Source of the DNA: Nocardia cyriacigeorgica
GTDB lineage: Bacteria > Actinomycetota > Actinomycetes > Mycobacteriales > Mycobacteriaceae
Direction: 5' to 3'
Assembly: GCF_010858045.1 (NCBI RefSeq)
Contig: NZ_JAAGVC010000010.1
Span: forward strand, 1-64,000
DNA: 64,000 bases
Position numbers and translations under genes: made by a program. This document shows positions 29,627 to 38,877 of this stretch, in pieces. The stretch's first letter is position 1. Each line of letters opens with the position of its first letter. Below the pieces are notes generated by a model. It saw only the letters and a list, made by a program, of their open reading frames with translations. It did not search any database and had not been told where the DNA came from.

Positions 29627-31356
29627 CGGGCCTCCTCCACGCTCAGCTGCGATTCGACGATTTCCTGGTATTCCGAGCAGTCGCGCAGCAATTGCTCATG
29701 CGTGCCGATGCCCGCCATGGCGCCGTCTTCGAGGACGACGATCTGGTCGGCATCGCGGATGGTGGCGATGCGCTGAGCCACGATGATCACCGAGGCGTCG
29801 CGGGTCTCCGGGCGCAGCGCTTCCCGCAGCCTGGCGTCGGTGGCGACGTCGAGCGCGGAGAACGAATCGTCGAACAGGTAGATGCGCGGCTTGCGGACCA
29901 GGGCGCGGGCGATGGCCAGGCGCTGGCGTTGCCCACCGGAGACGGTGGTTCCGCCCTGCGCGACCGGGGTTTCCAGGCCCTGGGGCATCTCCCGGACGAA
30001 GTCGGCGGCCTGGGCGATCTCCAGACAGCGCCACAGCTCGTCGTCGGAGGCGTCGGGATTGCCGTAGCGCAGATTGCTGGCGATGGTGCCGGAGAACAGG
30101 TACGCCTTCTGCGGCACCAGGCCGATCTGGCCGCGCAGTTGTTCCAGATCGAGATGGCGCACATCGGTGCCGCCGACGTACACCGCGCCATCGGTGACGT
30201 CGATCAGGCGCGGGATCAGGTTGATCAGGGTGGTTTTGCCCGCACCGGTGGAGCCGACGATGGCGGTGGTCTGGCCCGGGCCCACCCGGAAGCGGATTCC
30301 GTGCAGCACCGGTTTCTCCGCGCCGGGATAGCTGAACTCGGCGAATTGGACGTCGACCTCGGCCGGATCGCCGCGGAACGGTTGCGGGTTCGCCGGTGGG
30401 TGCACCGAGGAGCGGGTCTGCAGGACCTCGCCGATGCGGTCGGCGGAGACGGCGGCACGCGGGGCCATCATGGCCAGGAACGAGGCCATCATCACCGCCA
30501 TCAGGATCTGCATGATGTAGGCGAGCAACGCGGTGAGCGAGCCGATCTGCATTTCGCCCGAATCGACCAGGTGCCCGCCGAACCAGATGACGGCGACGGC
30601 GGTGAGGTTGCTGATCAGCATGACCGTCGGGAACATCAGCGCCATCAGCCGGCCCACCCGCAGCGAGGTGTCGGTGAGTTCGGTGTTGGCCACCCCGAAA
30701 CGCCAGGTCTCCTGGCGTTCCCGGACGAAGGCGCGCACCACCCGGATGCCGGTGATCTGCTCGCGCAGCACCCGGTTCACCCCGTCGATCCTGGCCTGCA
30801 TCTCCCGGAAGCCGGGCACCATCCTGGCGATGATCAGCGCCATGCTCAGCCCGAGCGCTGGCACCGCGATCAGCAGCACCCAGGACAGTTTCAGGTCTTC
30901 GCGCAGCGCCATGATGATGCCGCCGATACACATGATCGGGGCCATGACCAGGATCGTCGCCGCCATCACGATCAGCAGCTGCACCTGCTGGACGTCGTTG
31001 GTATTGCGGGTGATCAGCGACGGTGCGCCGAAGCCGCCGACCTCGCGCGCGGAAAAGGTGCCGACCCGATGCAGCAGCGCACCGCGCAGGTCGCGTCCGC
31101 CGCCCATCGCGGCCTGTGCGGCCAGATAGACCGAGGAGGCCGAGGCCACGATCTGCACGCCGGTGACCACGAGCATCCACAGTCCGGTGCGCCAGATGAA
31201 GCCGATATCGCCCTTGGTGACGCCCTCATCGATGATGTCGGCGTTCAGGCTCGGCAGGTAGAGCATCGCGATGACCGAGATCAACTGCAACGCGACCACT
31301 CCGGCGAGCTGCGCTCGATAAGGAGCCAGGTAGGTGCGAAGCAGTGAGATCAACAT
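29623..31356 (-). CDS. ABC exporter half-transporter, degenerate-site subunit (pair 1)
   Basis: 577 aa, six TM helices (about 10-310) then the nucleotide-binding domain. Walker A is GSTGAGKTTL and the signature TVSGGQRQRL is canonical. Walker B ends in Asp-Asp (YLFDDSFSALD) and the H-loop His is Gln (VAQRIAT). Those two changes define the degenerate half of heterodimeric exporters such as TM287/288 or TmrAB. First gene of the pair on the minus strand, followed by its partner with a 4-base overlap. Probable lipid or drug export or flipping; cargo not deducible. Confidence 0.9.
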
Positions 31357-31449
31357 GATGAATGGAGGCTACCGGCATTTCCGCGGGCGTGACGAGCACA
31401 TTTGTTTCGGACTGGTCGAGTGTCCGAACTGTCCGGAAACGGTGCGGGA

Positions 31450-31947
31450 TCAGGCGCGGCCGAGCAGTTCCTGATCGTCACGGGGCTCGCGGCGAACCCA
31501 GGCGCCGGGGTCGGCGGTGAGCGCGTCGATGAATCCGGGCAGCCGGTTCTCGGCGATATCGGCGATCGAGACGTCCTCGAGGACGGCGCGGATATTGACC
31601 CGCAGCGCGATCCACACCCGCTGCAGGGGTTCGGCCGCGCCCGGATAACGCACGTCCTCTGGCCGCTCACCGCGTACCGACGCCAGCGGGCCTTCGATGC
31701 CGCGGATGACATCGGCGATGGAGATCGCGGTGGCCGGGCGCGCCAGCCGGTAGCCGCCGTCCGGGCCGCGCCTGCTGGTCACCAGGCCTGCCCGGCGCAA
31801 CTCGGCCAGCACCCCTTCGAGCACCTTCGGGGCGATGCGCTGCGCCGAGGCGATGGCCTCGGCCTTCACCGCCGCGCCGGTGCCCGCCGCGTCGGCGATC
31901 TCGAGCAGCGTTCGCACCGCGTGATCGACCTTCGCGGTGATGTGCAC
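31450..31947 (-). CDS. Rrf2 family transcriptional regulator
   Basis: 165 aa. MHITAKVDHAVRTLLEIA and IAPKVLEGVLAELRRAGLVTSRRGPDGGYRLARP are diagnostic for Rrf2. There is no cysteine in the protein, so it cannot hold the Fe-S cluster of IscR/NsrR types. Effector unknown. It lies downstream of a TetR gene on the same strand (37 bases) and about 90 bases upstream of the ABC pair, so either set may be under its control. Confidence 0.92.
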   Translation of the reverse strand: MHITAKVDHAVRTLLEIADAAGTGAAVKAEAIASAQRIAPKVLEGVLAELRRAGLVTSRRGPDGGYRLARPATAISIADVIRGIEGPLASVRGERPEDVRYPGAAEPLQRVWIALRVNIRAVLEDVSIADIAENRLPGFIDALTADPGAWVRREPRDDQELLGRA

Positions 31948-31983
31948 TCCTGCTCCTGACGTATCCGATTGACGGCGTCGAAT

Positions 31984-32577
31984 CTACGCGGTCCGGTGCG
32001 CGATCAGGACGCAGGTGGCGGCATCCAGGAGTGTCTTTTCCACCAGCTCGTCCGGCGCGTCCGGCACCACCTCGGTGGACAGCAGCGCCACGCCGAGGAT
32101 CTCCAGCGCGGCGCTGGCCCGCAGCAGCGCCTCGTCGGTGGGATCGGGCCCGGCCAGCCAGTGCCGCAGCTGCCTGGTGCTCTCGGCGACGTCGGGGTAG
32201 CGGTCGGCCATCGCGTTCACGATCGCGACGGTGTCCCGCATGCACATGGCGCCGGCGTCACGGTGGCGGACCATGCCGCGGACGTAGGTGCGCAGCACGG
32301 CGCGGATGCCTTCGGGGTTGTAGGGGACGGCGTCGATGTCTTCGACCACCGACCGCATGTGGTCGATCACCGGATCGATGATCGCCAGCAGCAGATCGAG
32401 CTTGGAAGCGTAGTGATAGTAGAGCGAGGCCTTTGTGATTCCCACCGCATCCGCGACTTCGCGCAGGCTCGTCTGCTCGAAACCTTTATGGGTGAACAGT
32501 TCGACGGCGGCGTCTCGGATGGCCTGTTTAGTGCCTCCACCTGCGACAACGGCGTCCGTCGACTCACGGATGGTCAT
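31984..32577 (-). CDS. TetR family transcriptional regulator of the adjacent mmpL
   Basis: 197 aa. The HTH (residues about 14-60: AIRDAAVELFTHKGFEQTSLREVADAVGITKASLYYHYASK) is typical TetR/AcrR, and the C-terminal ligand domain follows. It is divergent from the MmpL transporter, with palindromic CCTACCG/CGGTAGG sites between them; this is the standard layout for a repressor of a lipid or drug exporter. The ligand is unknown. Confidence 0.92.
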   Translation of the reverse strand: MTIRESTDAVVAGGGTKQAIRDAAVELFTHKGFEQTSLREVADAVGITKASLYYHYASKLDLLLAIIDPVIDHMRSVVEDIDAVPYNPEGIRAVLRTYVRGMVRHRDAGAMCMRDTVAIVNAMADRYPDVAESTRQLRHWLAGPDPTDEALLRASAALEILGVALLSTEVVPDAPDELVEKTLLDAATCVLIAHRTA

Positions 32578-32651
32578 GGGATGATCCTCTCATCACTGTT
32601 CTGCCCGGCTCCGGGTGCCCGAGATATTGAGGTTGTGCCTCCGGTTAGTTC

Positions 32652-32680
32652 CTACGGTAGTCTACCTACCGCACGGTAGG
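32652..32680. promoter_or_regulatory. putative TetR operators in the TetR-mmpL divergent region
   Basis: CTAC-G-GTAG (32652-32660) and a perfect 16-base dyad CCTACCG-CA-CGGTAGG (32665-32680) lie side by side, 75 bases from the TetR start and about 117 from mmpL. The shared CTACCG/CGGTAG half-site suggests one or two dimers binding over the promoters. Confidence 0.65.
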
Positions 32681-32796
32681 CAGAGCGCGTCAATTGGAGG
32701 CGGGGACGGCAAGCACCCGCGGCAGAGGTGCTGTCTACACGCTCCAGCAATTGAATCGATCCCAAGCAAGCCCAGCGATAGCTAGGAGAGACCCCC

Positions 32797-35199
32797 GTGT
32801 CCGTTTATCTATACCGATGGGGAAAGTTCGCTTTCCGCCGGAAATGGATAGTGCTGCCCGTCTGGCTGCTCCTGTTGGTGCTGCTCGGCGGGGCCGCGGC
32901 CAGCCTGGCGAAGCCGTTCCAGGACAAGTTCGACATGCCCGGCCTGCCGTCCGAGCGCGCCACCGAGATCCTCGAAGAGCACATGCCGCAATACGCGGAG
33001 GGCTTCAGCATCGACGCGATCACCGCGACCTACGTGATCGCCGCCAAGGACGGCAAGCTCTCCGATCCCAACAACATGGCCGCCCTCGACGCGATGGTGC
33101 AGAAGTTCAACGCGCCGAAGCTTGGTGACCAGGAGATCGTCGATCACAGCCAGCCGATCGTGAACCCGGTCACGGCCACGCAGATGATGCCTGCCAGCCC
33201 GGAGGCCGCCAAGCAGCAGGCCGAGGCCATGGCCGCGCTGGAACCCGGCCAGACCCCGCCGATCCCCTCGCCCAACTGCCTCGACAATCCGGAGGCGCCC
33301 GATTTCCAGGGCATGTGCTCCGGTGCGCCGCTGAATGTGCTCAACGAGCAGAAGCCCGGCACCGTCGCCGTCATCACCGTGCCGTTCACCATGGCAGAGT
33401 TCTCCGACGTCAAGCCCGAGCACCGCGAGGCCGCCGAGGCCGTGGCCGAGCAGGCCCGTGAGGCCGGCCTGACCGTCGAGATGACCGGTGTGCTCGCCCA
33501 GGAACAGCCCGAGCAGGGCACCGCCGAGATGATCGGCATCGGCGTCGCGCTGATCGTGATGATCATCGCCTTCGGCGCGCTGATCGCGGCATTCGTCCCG
33601 ATCATCACCGGCATCGTCGGCGTCGGCGCGGCCGGCCTGGTGATCGTGATGGGCACCTCACTCACCGCGGTCCCGACCTTCACTCCGATCCTGGCGTCCA
33701 TGATCGGTCTGGCGTTGTCGATCGACTACGCGCTGTTCATCGTCTCCCGGTACAAGCACGAACTCGTCGTGCAGGATTCGCCGGAAGAGGCCGCCGGTGT
33801 CGCGGTCGGCACCGCGGGTTCGGCGGTCGTGTTCGCCGGCCTGACCGTACTCATCGCCCTGCTCGGCCTGAGCATCGTCGGCGTCAGCTTCCTGACCGCC
33901 ATGGGTATCGGTGGCGCGATCGCCGCCGCGTTCGCCGTCGTCACCGCGATCACCCTGCTGCCGGCGCTGATGGGCGCGTTCGGCCGGTTCCTGTTCAAGC
34001 CGAAGGTTCCGTTCGTCGCCAAGCACGATCCCGAGGACGACACCTCGGTCACCAACGGCATGCGCTTCGCCAAGCTCATCGCCAAGGCTCCGGCCGTCAC
34101 GCTGGCCTTGTGCGTGGTGGTGCTCGGTGCGCTCGCCGCGCCGGCGCTGAACCTGAACCTCGGCCTGCCCGGCGGGGACAGCGCGCCGAAGGATTCGTCG
34201 ATGCGCAAGGCCTACGAGCTGCAGACCGAAGGCTTCGGCGAAGGCAAGAACGGCATGCTCGTGGTGGCCGTCGACCTGTCCGAGGTGCCGCAGGAGCAGC
34301 GCGACCCCGCGCTGACCGAGCTGCGCGACCGGCTCGCCGGTTACGAGGACATGGACTACCTGACCACCGCTCAGCCGAGCGAGGACGGGCAGGCGGCGCT
34401 GTTCATGGCGGTGCCGAAGTCCGGTCCCAACAGTGCGGCCACCCAGGATCTGGTCGCCCAGGTGCGCGATGCCGAGGGTGAGTTCACCTCGAAGTACGGC
34501 ATGGAATACGGCATCACCGGCGAAACCGCGATCTACGCCGACGTCAACCACGTGCTGCTCGCCAGCATCGTGCCCTACCTGGCGATCGTGGCCGGCGCGG
34601 CGTTCCTGCTGCTGGTGCTGGTGTTCCGGTCGATCCTGGTGCCGCTGACCGCCGCGCTCGGGTTCCTGTTGTCGATGGCGGCCACCTTCGGTGTCACCGT
34701 GCTGTTCTTCCAGGAGGGCGCGCTGGGGCTCATCGAGGACACCCATCCGATCATCAGCTTCCTGCCCATCATGTTGATCGGCATCGTGTTCGGTCTCGCG
34801 ATGGACTACCAGGTGTTCCTGGTGACGCGCATGCGTGAGGAATTCGTGCGCGGCAAGTCGCCGAAGGACGCGATGATCGACGGCTACCACCACGGTGCGC
34901 GCGTGGTCACCTCGGCCGCGGTCATCATGATCTCGGTGTTCGCCGGGTTCATGCTGTCGCCGGACATCACCTCGAAGTCCATGGGCTTCGCGATGGCGGC
35001 GGGCGTGTTCTTCGACGCCTTCCTGGTGCGGATGGTGTTGATCCCGTCGCTGCTGGTGCTGATGGGCAAGTGGGCCTGGTGGCTGCCCGCCTGGCTGGAG
35101 CGCATCCTGCCCGACATCGACGTGGAGGGCACCAAGCTGCGCGAACTGCAGCAGCGCGATGCCGACGCGGCGAAGAAGCCGGTGCAAGCCGGAGTCTGA
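32797..35199 (+). CDS. MmpL family RND transporter
   Basis: 800 aa from GTG 32797 (AGGAGAG upstream). It has the two-fold MmpL plan: TM1, a periplasmic porter domain (about 45-220), TM2-6 with the family segment IGLALSIDYALFIVSRYKHEL, a second porter domain (about 420-590) and TM8-12 with LIGIVFGLAMDYQVFLVTRMREEFV. The proton-relay D-Y pairs are in both SIDYALF and AMDYQVF. It lacks the long C-terminal cytoplasmic tail of MmpL3, so a lipid or drug exporter of the smaller type is likelier. Regulated by the divergent TetR. Inner membrane. Confidence 0.93.
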   Translation: MSVYLYRWGKFAFRRKWIVLPVWLLLLVLLGGAAASLAKPFQDKFDMPGLPSERATEILEEHMPQYAEGFSIDAITATYVIAAKDGKLSDPNNMAALDAMVQKFNAPKLGDQEIVDHSQPIVNPVTATQMMPASPEAAKQQAEAMAALEPGQTPPIPSPNCLDNPEAPDFQGMCSGAPLNVLNEQKPGTVAVITVPFTMAEFSDVKPEHREAAEAVAEQAREAGLTVEMTGVLAQEQPEQGTAEMIGIGVALIVMIIAFGALIAAFVPIITGIVGVGAAGLVIVMGTSLTAVPTFTPILASMIGLALSIDYALFIVSRYKHELVVQDSPEEAAGVAVGTAGSAVVFAGLTVLIALLGLSIVGVSFLTAMGIGGAIAAAFAVVTAITLLPALMGAFGRFLFKPKVPFVAKHDPEDDTSVTNGMRFAKLIAKAPAVTLALCVVVLGALAAPALNLNLGLPGGDSAPKDSSMRKAYELQTEGFGEGKNGMLVVAVDLSEVPQEQRDPALTELRDRLAGYEDMDYLTTAQPSEDGQAALFMAVPKSGPNSAATQDLVAQVRDAEGEFTSKYGMEYGITGETAIYADVNHVLLASIVPYLAIVAGAAFLLLVLVFRSILVPLTAALGFLLSMAATFGVTVLFFQEGALGLIEDTHPIISFLPIMLIGIVFGLAMDYQVFLVTRMREEFVRGKSPKDAMIDGYHHGARVVTSAAVIMISVFAGFMLSPDITSKSMGFAMAAGVFFDAFLVRMVLIPSLLVLMGKWAWWLPAWLERILPDIDVEGTKLRELQQRDADAAKKPVQAGV

Positions 35200-35223
35200 T
35201 CACGCGGCACAACACATCACGAC

Positions 35224-35257
35224 GAACCCCGTCCGGCACACCAGCCGGGCGGGGTTC
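35224..35257. terminator. terminator after mmpL
   Basis: GAACCCCGTCCGGC / GCCGGGCGGGGTTC stem with one G:T-type pair and a 6-base loop, 25 bases after the mmpL stop. Confidence 0.7.
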
Positions 35258-35386
35258 GCCCGTCTTTGCTCTGACGCCGACCCGATTGACGGCACCTCGC
35301 GCGGGACGGCGAAGAAGCCGGAGACGCCCGGTCTCCGTCGACTCATGCCCGCGGACCGGAGGGACGCGGCCGGACGGCCGGCCGAG

Positions 35387-35632
35387 CTACTGGCTCGGTT
35401 CGGGCAATGTGCAGTGCTCGACCCTCGGATTGAGACCCGCGTAGTTGAGCGGACCCGAGACGACGGTCAGCGCGATGGTGGCGAAATCGCGGCATTGGGC
35501 CGGAGCGGCGGTGAAATAGTCGCGCTGAAATGCGGCGACGAATCCGATCACCAACCACAGCGTAAACAACAAACTCAGCAAACTCGCACCGAAACCACGA
35601 GACGATCGGGCGCGAATGGAGGGCTCGCGCAT
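35387..35632 (-). CDS. small conserved membrane protein
   Basis: 81 aa from ATG 35632, eight bases after GGAAGGAA. One TM helix near residues 15-35 (LLSLLFTLWLVIGFVAAFQR) is followed by a conserved-looking periplasmic tail with two cysteines (AQCRDFATIALTVVSGPLNY, VEHCTLPEP). The 'AGPLNYAG-NP' style tail recurs in small actinobacterial membrane proteins. Convergent with mmpL; no known function. Confidence 0.65.
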   Translation of the reverse strand: MREPSIRARSSRGFGASLLSLLFTLWLVIGFVAAFQRDYFTAAPAQCRDFATIALTVVSGPLNYAGLNPRVEHCTLPEPSQ

Positions 35633-35952
35633 GGCAATCGTTCCTTCCATCTCCGAGTACCCAGGGAGTACCCGGTGCGGTGCCCGGCTATCACCGTGCT
35701 GCCGGACGGGCGGTTGTCACCACTGCGGCCGAACGCACTACCGCGATTTCCTGGCGGCCGGATCGTCCCGGCCGATCGACTGTTCGGCAGCGTGCTCGCG
35801 CCCCTGTTCAGCGAAGGCGCTGCCTCCAGTATTCAGCCCGAGGGGGCTGCGGCCAAGGTCTCGAGCCCGCCGACGACCGCGGCGACAGCGGTTACCGGTG
35901 GTCCGAACGGGTAGCCCTTCGGTGATCACCCGCCTCGGAGAAGGAGACGAGC
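35633..35952. other. intergenic region without a gene
   Basis: 320 bases between divergent small membrane protein and VOC genes. It contains the VOC ribosome site (GGAGAAGGAG just before ATG 35953). No credible coding frame, repeat or operator was seen. Confidence 0.5.
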
Positions 35953-36327
35953 ATGGCAGCGACGGGCGTCGTCGGCTTACGCACGGTGGTGCTGGATTGC
36001 CCCGAACCACGTGAACTGGCCGAGTTCTATTTGCGCCTACTCGGTGGGGAAATCATCGAACCGGAAAGCGACGGCACCTGGGTGGCGATGATCGAACCGC
36101 AGGGCCGCCGCCTGGCCTTCCAGCTCGCGCCCGAATATGAGCCGCCACATTTCCCCGACCCGAAGGCCTCCCAACAGATCCACCTCGACATCCTGGTCAC
36201 CGATATCGATGTCGCCGAGCCGGCCGTGCTGGCCGCGGGCGCGAAATTCGTGCAGGCGGCCGAGAATTTCCGGGTGTACACCGACCCGGTGGGACATACG
36301 TTCTGCCTGGTGTGGTTGTCGGAATAA
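35953..36327 (+). CDS. VOC family (glyoxalase-like) protein
   Basis: 124 aa, two beta-alpha-beta-beta-beta modules. VVLDCPEPRELAEFYLRLLGGE opens module one, QIHLDILVTDIDVAEPAVLAAGA opens module two, and YTDPVGHTFCLVW closes the fold. This is the Glyoxalase_6 pattern, common in actinobacteria with unknown substrates. Potential metal ligands are His in QIHLDI and His/Glu near the end. Strong RBS upstream. Confidence 0.88.
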   Translation: MAATGVVGLRTVVLDCPEPRELAEFYLRLLGGEIIEPESDGTWVAMIEPQGRRLAFQLAPEYEPPHFPDPKASQQIHLDILVTDIDVAEPAVLAAGAKFVQAAENFRVYTDPVGHTFCLVWLSE

Positions 36328-36386
36328 TGTCCGGGACCGCAGGCTCGGGCTGATCTCGAGTCGGCGATCCCGGCGCATGCCATCCG

Positions 36387-37226
36387 CTACTCGTCGAACG
36401 CGGTATCGCGGGCGAGCTTTTCCCACTGGTCCAGTTCGGCGCGTACACCGTCGAGGTGGCCGACGATGGCGTCGACGGCGTCGCTGCCCAGCGGCAGGCG
36501 CAGCGGGGTCTGTTCGGAGTTCAGCGCGGTGATGATCGCAGCGGCCGCCTTCGCTGGATCCCCGGCCTGCGCACCGTCGCCGCTGTGCACGAATTCCTTT
36601 GTCGCGCCGACAGTATCGGCGTAGGCCGGGTGGTCGGCGCTGAAGTAGGCGGCGTTCTTACCGAACAGGTTGGTGCGGAACGAGCCCGGCTCCACGACGA
36701 GCACCTTGATGCCGAAGCCCTTCACTTCGTCGGCGAGCGCTTCCGAGAGCCCTTCCAGCGCGAATTTCGTTGCGCTGTAGGCACCGAACCCGGCGAACGA
36801 CATCTGCCCGCCCATGCTGCTCAGATTCACGATGGCGCCGCTGCGACGTTCCCGCATGGACGGCAGCACCGCGCGGGTGAGCGCGGCCGGGCCGAAGAAG
36901 TGCACGTCGAACAGGTCGCGCAATTCGGCGTCGGTGGTCGCCTCGACGGCGCCGACCTGCGTGCGGCCGGCATTGTTGACCAGCACGTCGATGCGGCCGT
37001 GCCGGGCCAGGACGTCGGCGATCACGTCCTGCGCGCGAGCGGCATCGGTGACGTCGAGCCGGACCGGATCGACCTGATCGGGGTGCGCGGCCACCAACGC
37101 GTCGATAGCTTCGGGGCGGCGCACGGCCGCGACGACGGTATCGCCCGCCGCGATCGCCGCTTCGGTGAGCGCGCGGCCGAATCCGCTTGTCGCGCCGGTG
37201 ATCAGCCAAACCTTGGGTTCGTTCAT
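36387..37226 (-). CDS. SDR family NAD(P)-dependent oxidoreductase
   Basis: 279 aa classical SDR. Cofactor motif ITGATSGFGRALTEAA (T-G-x3-G-x-G), NNAGRTQVG (N-N-A-G), catalytic Ser in VNLSSMGGQMSF and Y-x3-K in YSATKFALEG. The C-terminal region with EPGSFRTNLFGKNAAYF is typical of an SDR group often annotated short-chain reductase or oxidoreductase. Divergent from a LysR gene, with a LysR-type palindrome between them, so probably its target. Confidence 0.92.
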   Translation of the reverse strand: MNEPKVWLITGATSGFGRALTEAAIAAGDTVVAAVRRPEAIDALVAAHPDQVDPVRLDVTDAARAQDVIADVLARHGRIDVLVNNAGRTQVGAVEATTDAELRDLFDVHFFGPAALTRAVLPSMRERRSGAIVNLSSMGGQMSFAGFGAYSATKFALEGLSEALADEVKGFGIKVLVVEPGSFRTNLFGKNAAYFSADHPAYADTVGATKEFVHSGDGAQAGDPAKAAAAIITALNSEQTPLRLPLGSDAVDAIVGHLDGVRAELDQWEKLARDTAFDE

Positions 37227-37274
37227 GGATCCATCCTGGCCCGGTGCCGCACCACCCGTCCAAGACCCGTTGTG

Positions 37275-37289
37275 ATAACCATTGGTTAT
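37275..37289. promoter_or_regulatory. LysR-type palindrome overlapping the lysR start
   Basis: Perfect ATAACC-ATT-GGTTAT dyad with T-N11-A core (T 37276, A 37288). It runs into the lysR ATG (37288), so binding would block initiation of lysR, while the divergent SDR start is 48 bases away. Confidence 0.6.
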
Positions 37290-38187
37290 GGACGTCCACG
37301 GCCGGGACCTCGGCTACTTCGTCGCGGTCGCCGAGGAACTGCACTTCGGCCGCGCCGCCGAACGGCTGTTCATCTCTCAGCCAGCACTGAGTAAGCAGAT
37401 CCGCGCCCTCGAACGTCAGCTGGGCGCCCCGCTGTTCGATCGCGACCGGCGAACCGTCACGCTGACACCGGTCGGCCTGGCTCTACTCCCCCATGCCCGC
37501 ACCATCCTCGCCGAATGGACCACCGCCCGCGCCGCCGTCGACGCCGCGAAAACCACCCAGGCGGCGACGCTTGTCATCGGCATGAGCACCAGCCCAGGCC
37601 GCGGCCTGCTGCCCGCCATCCGCTCCCGCGTAACCGAGCGCTTCCCGCAGATCAGCATCACCTTGCGGCAGATCGCATGGGGCGATCCCACCGCCGGGCT
37701 CGGCGATGGCAGCACGGACGTGGCGTTCGTCTGGTTGCCGCTGCCGGAGCAGCACCGCTTCGACACCGTGGTCGTGGCCCGCGAGCCGCGCACTATCGCA
37801 CTGCCCGCCTCGCATCGGCTGGCCGAGTGGGAGTTCATCGACTTCGCCGACGTCATCGACGAACCCTTCCTCGCGCTGCCACCGGAAGCGGGCGCGCTGC
37901 GCGACTACTGGCTGGCCATGGATTCCCGTGCCGGGCGCCCGCCCACGATCGGCGCGGAGATCACGAGTGCCGAGGAAACCTACGAGGCGGTCGCGGCGGG
38001 ACTCGGCCTGGTGCTGCTCGCCGCAGGCAATGCCCCGTTGATCGCCCGCGACGACGTGGTGGTGCGCCCCGTCCACGGCGTGGCGCCTGCCGAACTCGCC
38101 GTCGCGCATCGCCGGGACGACCACCGTCCGCTGGTTCTCGGGTACATGGCGGCGGCGCGCCGGGCCACCGAGGGCCGAGCGTCGTAG
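37288..38187 (+). CDS. LysR family transcriptional regulator
   Basis: 299 aa from ATG 37288; the palindrome ATAACCATTGGTTAT covers the start and there is no room for a classical RBS, so the mRNA may be leaderless. The HTH (LGYFVAVAEELHFGRAAERLFISQPALSKQIRALERQLGAPLF) is textbook. Effector domain about 90-290. Likely activator or repressor of the divergent SDR gene and of itself. Confidence 0.9.
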   Translation: MDVHGRDLGYFVAVAEELHFGRAAERLFISQPALSKQIRALERQLGAPLFDRDRRTVTLTPVGLALLPHARTILAEWTTARAAVDAAKTTQAATLVIGMSTSPGRGLLPAIRSRVTERFPQISITLRQIAWGDPTAGLGDGSTDVAFVWLPLPEQHRFDTVVVAREPRTIALPASHRLAEWEFIDFADVIDEPFLALPPEAGALRDYWLAMDSRAGRPPTIGAEITSAEETYEAVAAGLGLVLLAAGNAPLIARDDVVVRPVHGVAPAELAVAHRRDDHRPLVLGYMAAARRATEGRAS

Positions 38188-38194
38188 CCGGTCA

Positions 38195-38785
38195 CTATTC
38201 GCCGGCGGCGAGCCGCTCGATGTCGGCGTCGAGATCAGGTGTTCCGGTGAGATAGCGCTGAAGCGTGGGCCCGATCCACGCGATGATCTCCTGCCTGGTC
38301 ATCGCCGCCAACGGCGGGAACGCCAGCACGAAACGGCCGAGTGCCATCCCGAGGATCTGCGAGGCCGCCAGCCCGGCGCGCAGCGGCACCTGCCGCGGGT
38401 CGTCGACGGCGCGGGCGATCACGGGGGCCAGCTGGGCGGCGAAGATCGAGCGCATCCGCTCGGCCGCGGATTCATTGGTCACCCCGGCGCGCAGCAGGAT
38501 CAGCAGGGCTTCATCGCGCTCCCAGCGTTCCAGGAAGTGCGCGACGACGGTCGCGCCGAGCCGTTCCCGCGGCACCGCCGACAGGTCGGGTAGTTCGAGA
38601 TCGAATTCCACGGCTGCCGCGAACAGCCGTTCCTTGTTGCCGTAGTAGCGCATGACCATCGCCGGATCGATGCCCGCGTCGGCGGCGATGGCGCGGATGG
38701 TCGCGCGGTCGTATCCGTCGGCGGCGAACCGTTCCCTGGCCACCGCGAGGATGACGGCCTTCGTTTCCTCCGCTGATCGTCTCAT
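38195..38785 (-). CDS. TetR family regulator of the FAD monooxygenase
   Basis: 196 aa. HTH: ILAVARERFAADGYDRATIRAIAADAGIDPAMVMRYYGNKERLF. The C-terminal domain belongs to the TetR_C group with FLERWERDEALLILLRAG and GMALGRFVLAFPPLAAM. It ends 8 bases after the convergent LysR gene and is divergent from the monooxygenase; two inverted palindromic sites lie in the 92-base gap, one adjoining each gene. Confidence 0.92.
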   Translation of the reverse strand: MRRSAEETKAVILAVARERFAADGYDRATIRAIAADAGIDPAMVMRYYGNKERLFAAAVEFDLELPDLSAVPRERLGATVVAHFLERWERDEALLILLRAGVTNESAAERMRSIFAAQLAPVIARAVDDPRQVPLRAGLAASQILGMALGRFVLAFPPLAAMTRQEIIAWIGPTLQRYLTGTPDLDADIERLAAGE

Positions 38786-38800
38786 GTCAACGAGTGTAGG

Positions 38801-38859
38801 CCAACAACTGTTGACATAGCGAATTCATGCCTCTACCTTGAATGCCAACAGTTGTTGAC
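38801..38859. promoter_or_regulatory. paired inverted TetR operators
   Basis: CCAACAACTGTTGAC (38801-38815) and CCAACAGTTGTTGAC (38845-38859). Each contains a CAACA/TGTTG dyad, and they are near-mirror images of each other with 29 bases between. One lies 16 bases from the TetR start, the other 19 bases from the monooxygenase ATG. They fit repression of both divergent genes. Confidence 0.7.
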
Positions 38860-38877
38860 TTTCTCAGGAGGACCGCA

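Noticed and set aside
31450..31947. Rrf2 protein as an Fe-S sensor (IscR/NsrR type)
   Set aside because: The protein contains no cysteine, so no cluster can be bound in the known way.
32797..35199. MmpL as MmpL3 (trehalose monomycolate exporter)
   Set aside because: Only 800 residues, no long C-terminal tail, and TetR-controlled; MmpL3 is larger and sits in a different conserved locus.
35738..36010. 90-residue minus-strand frame upstream of the VOC gene
   Set aside because: Arg/Ser-rich, no RBS, overlaps the VOC start; no support.
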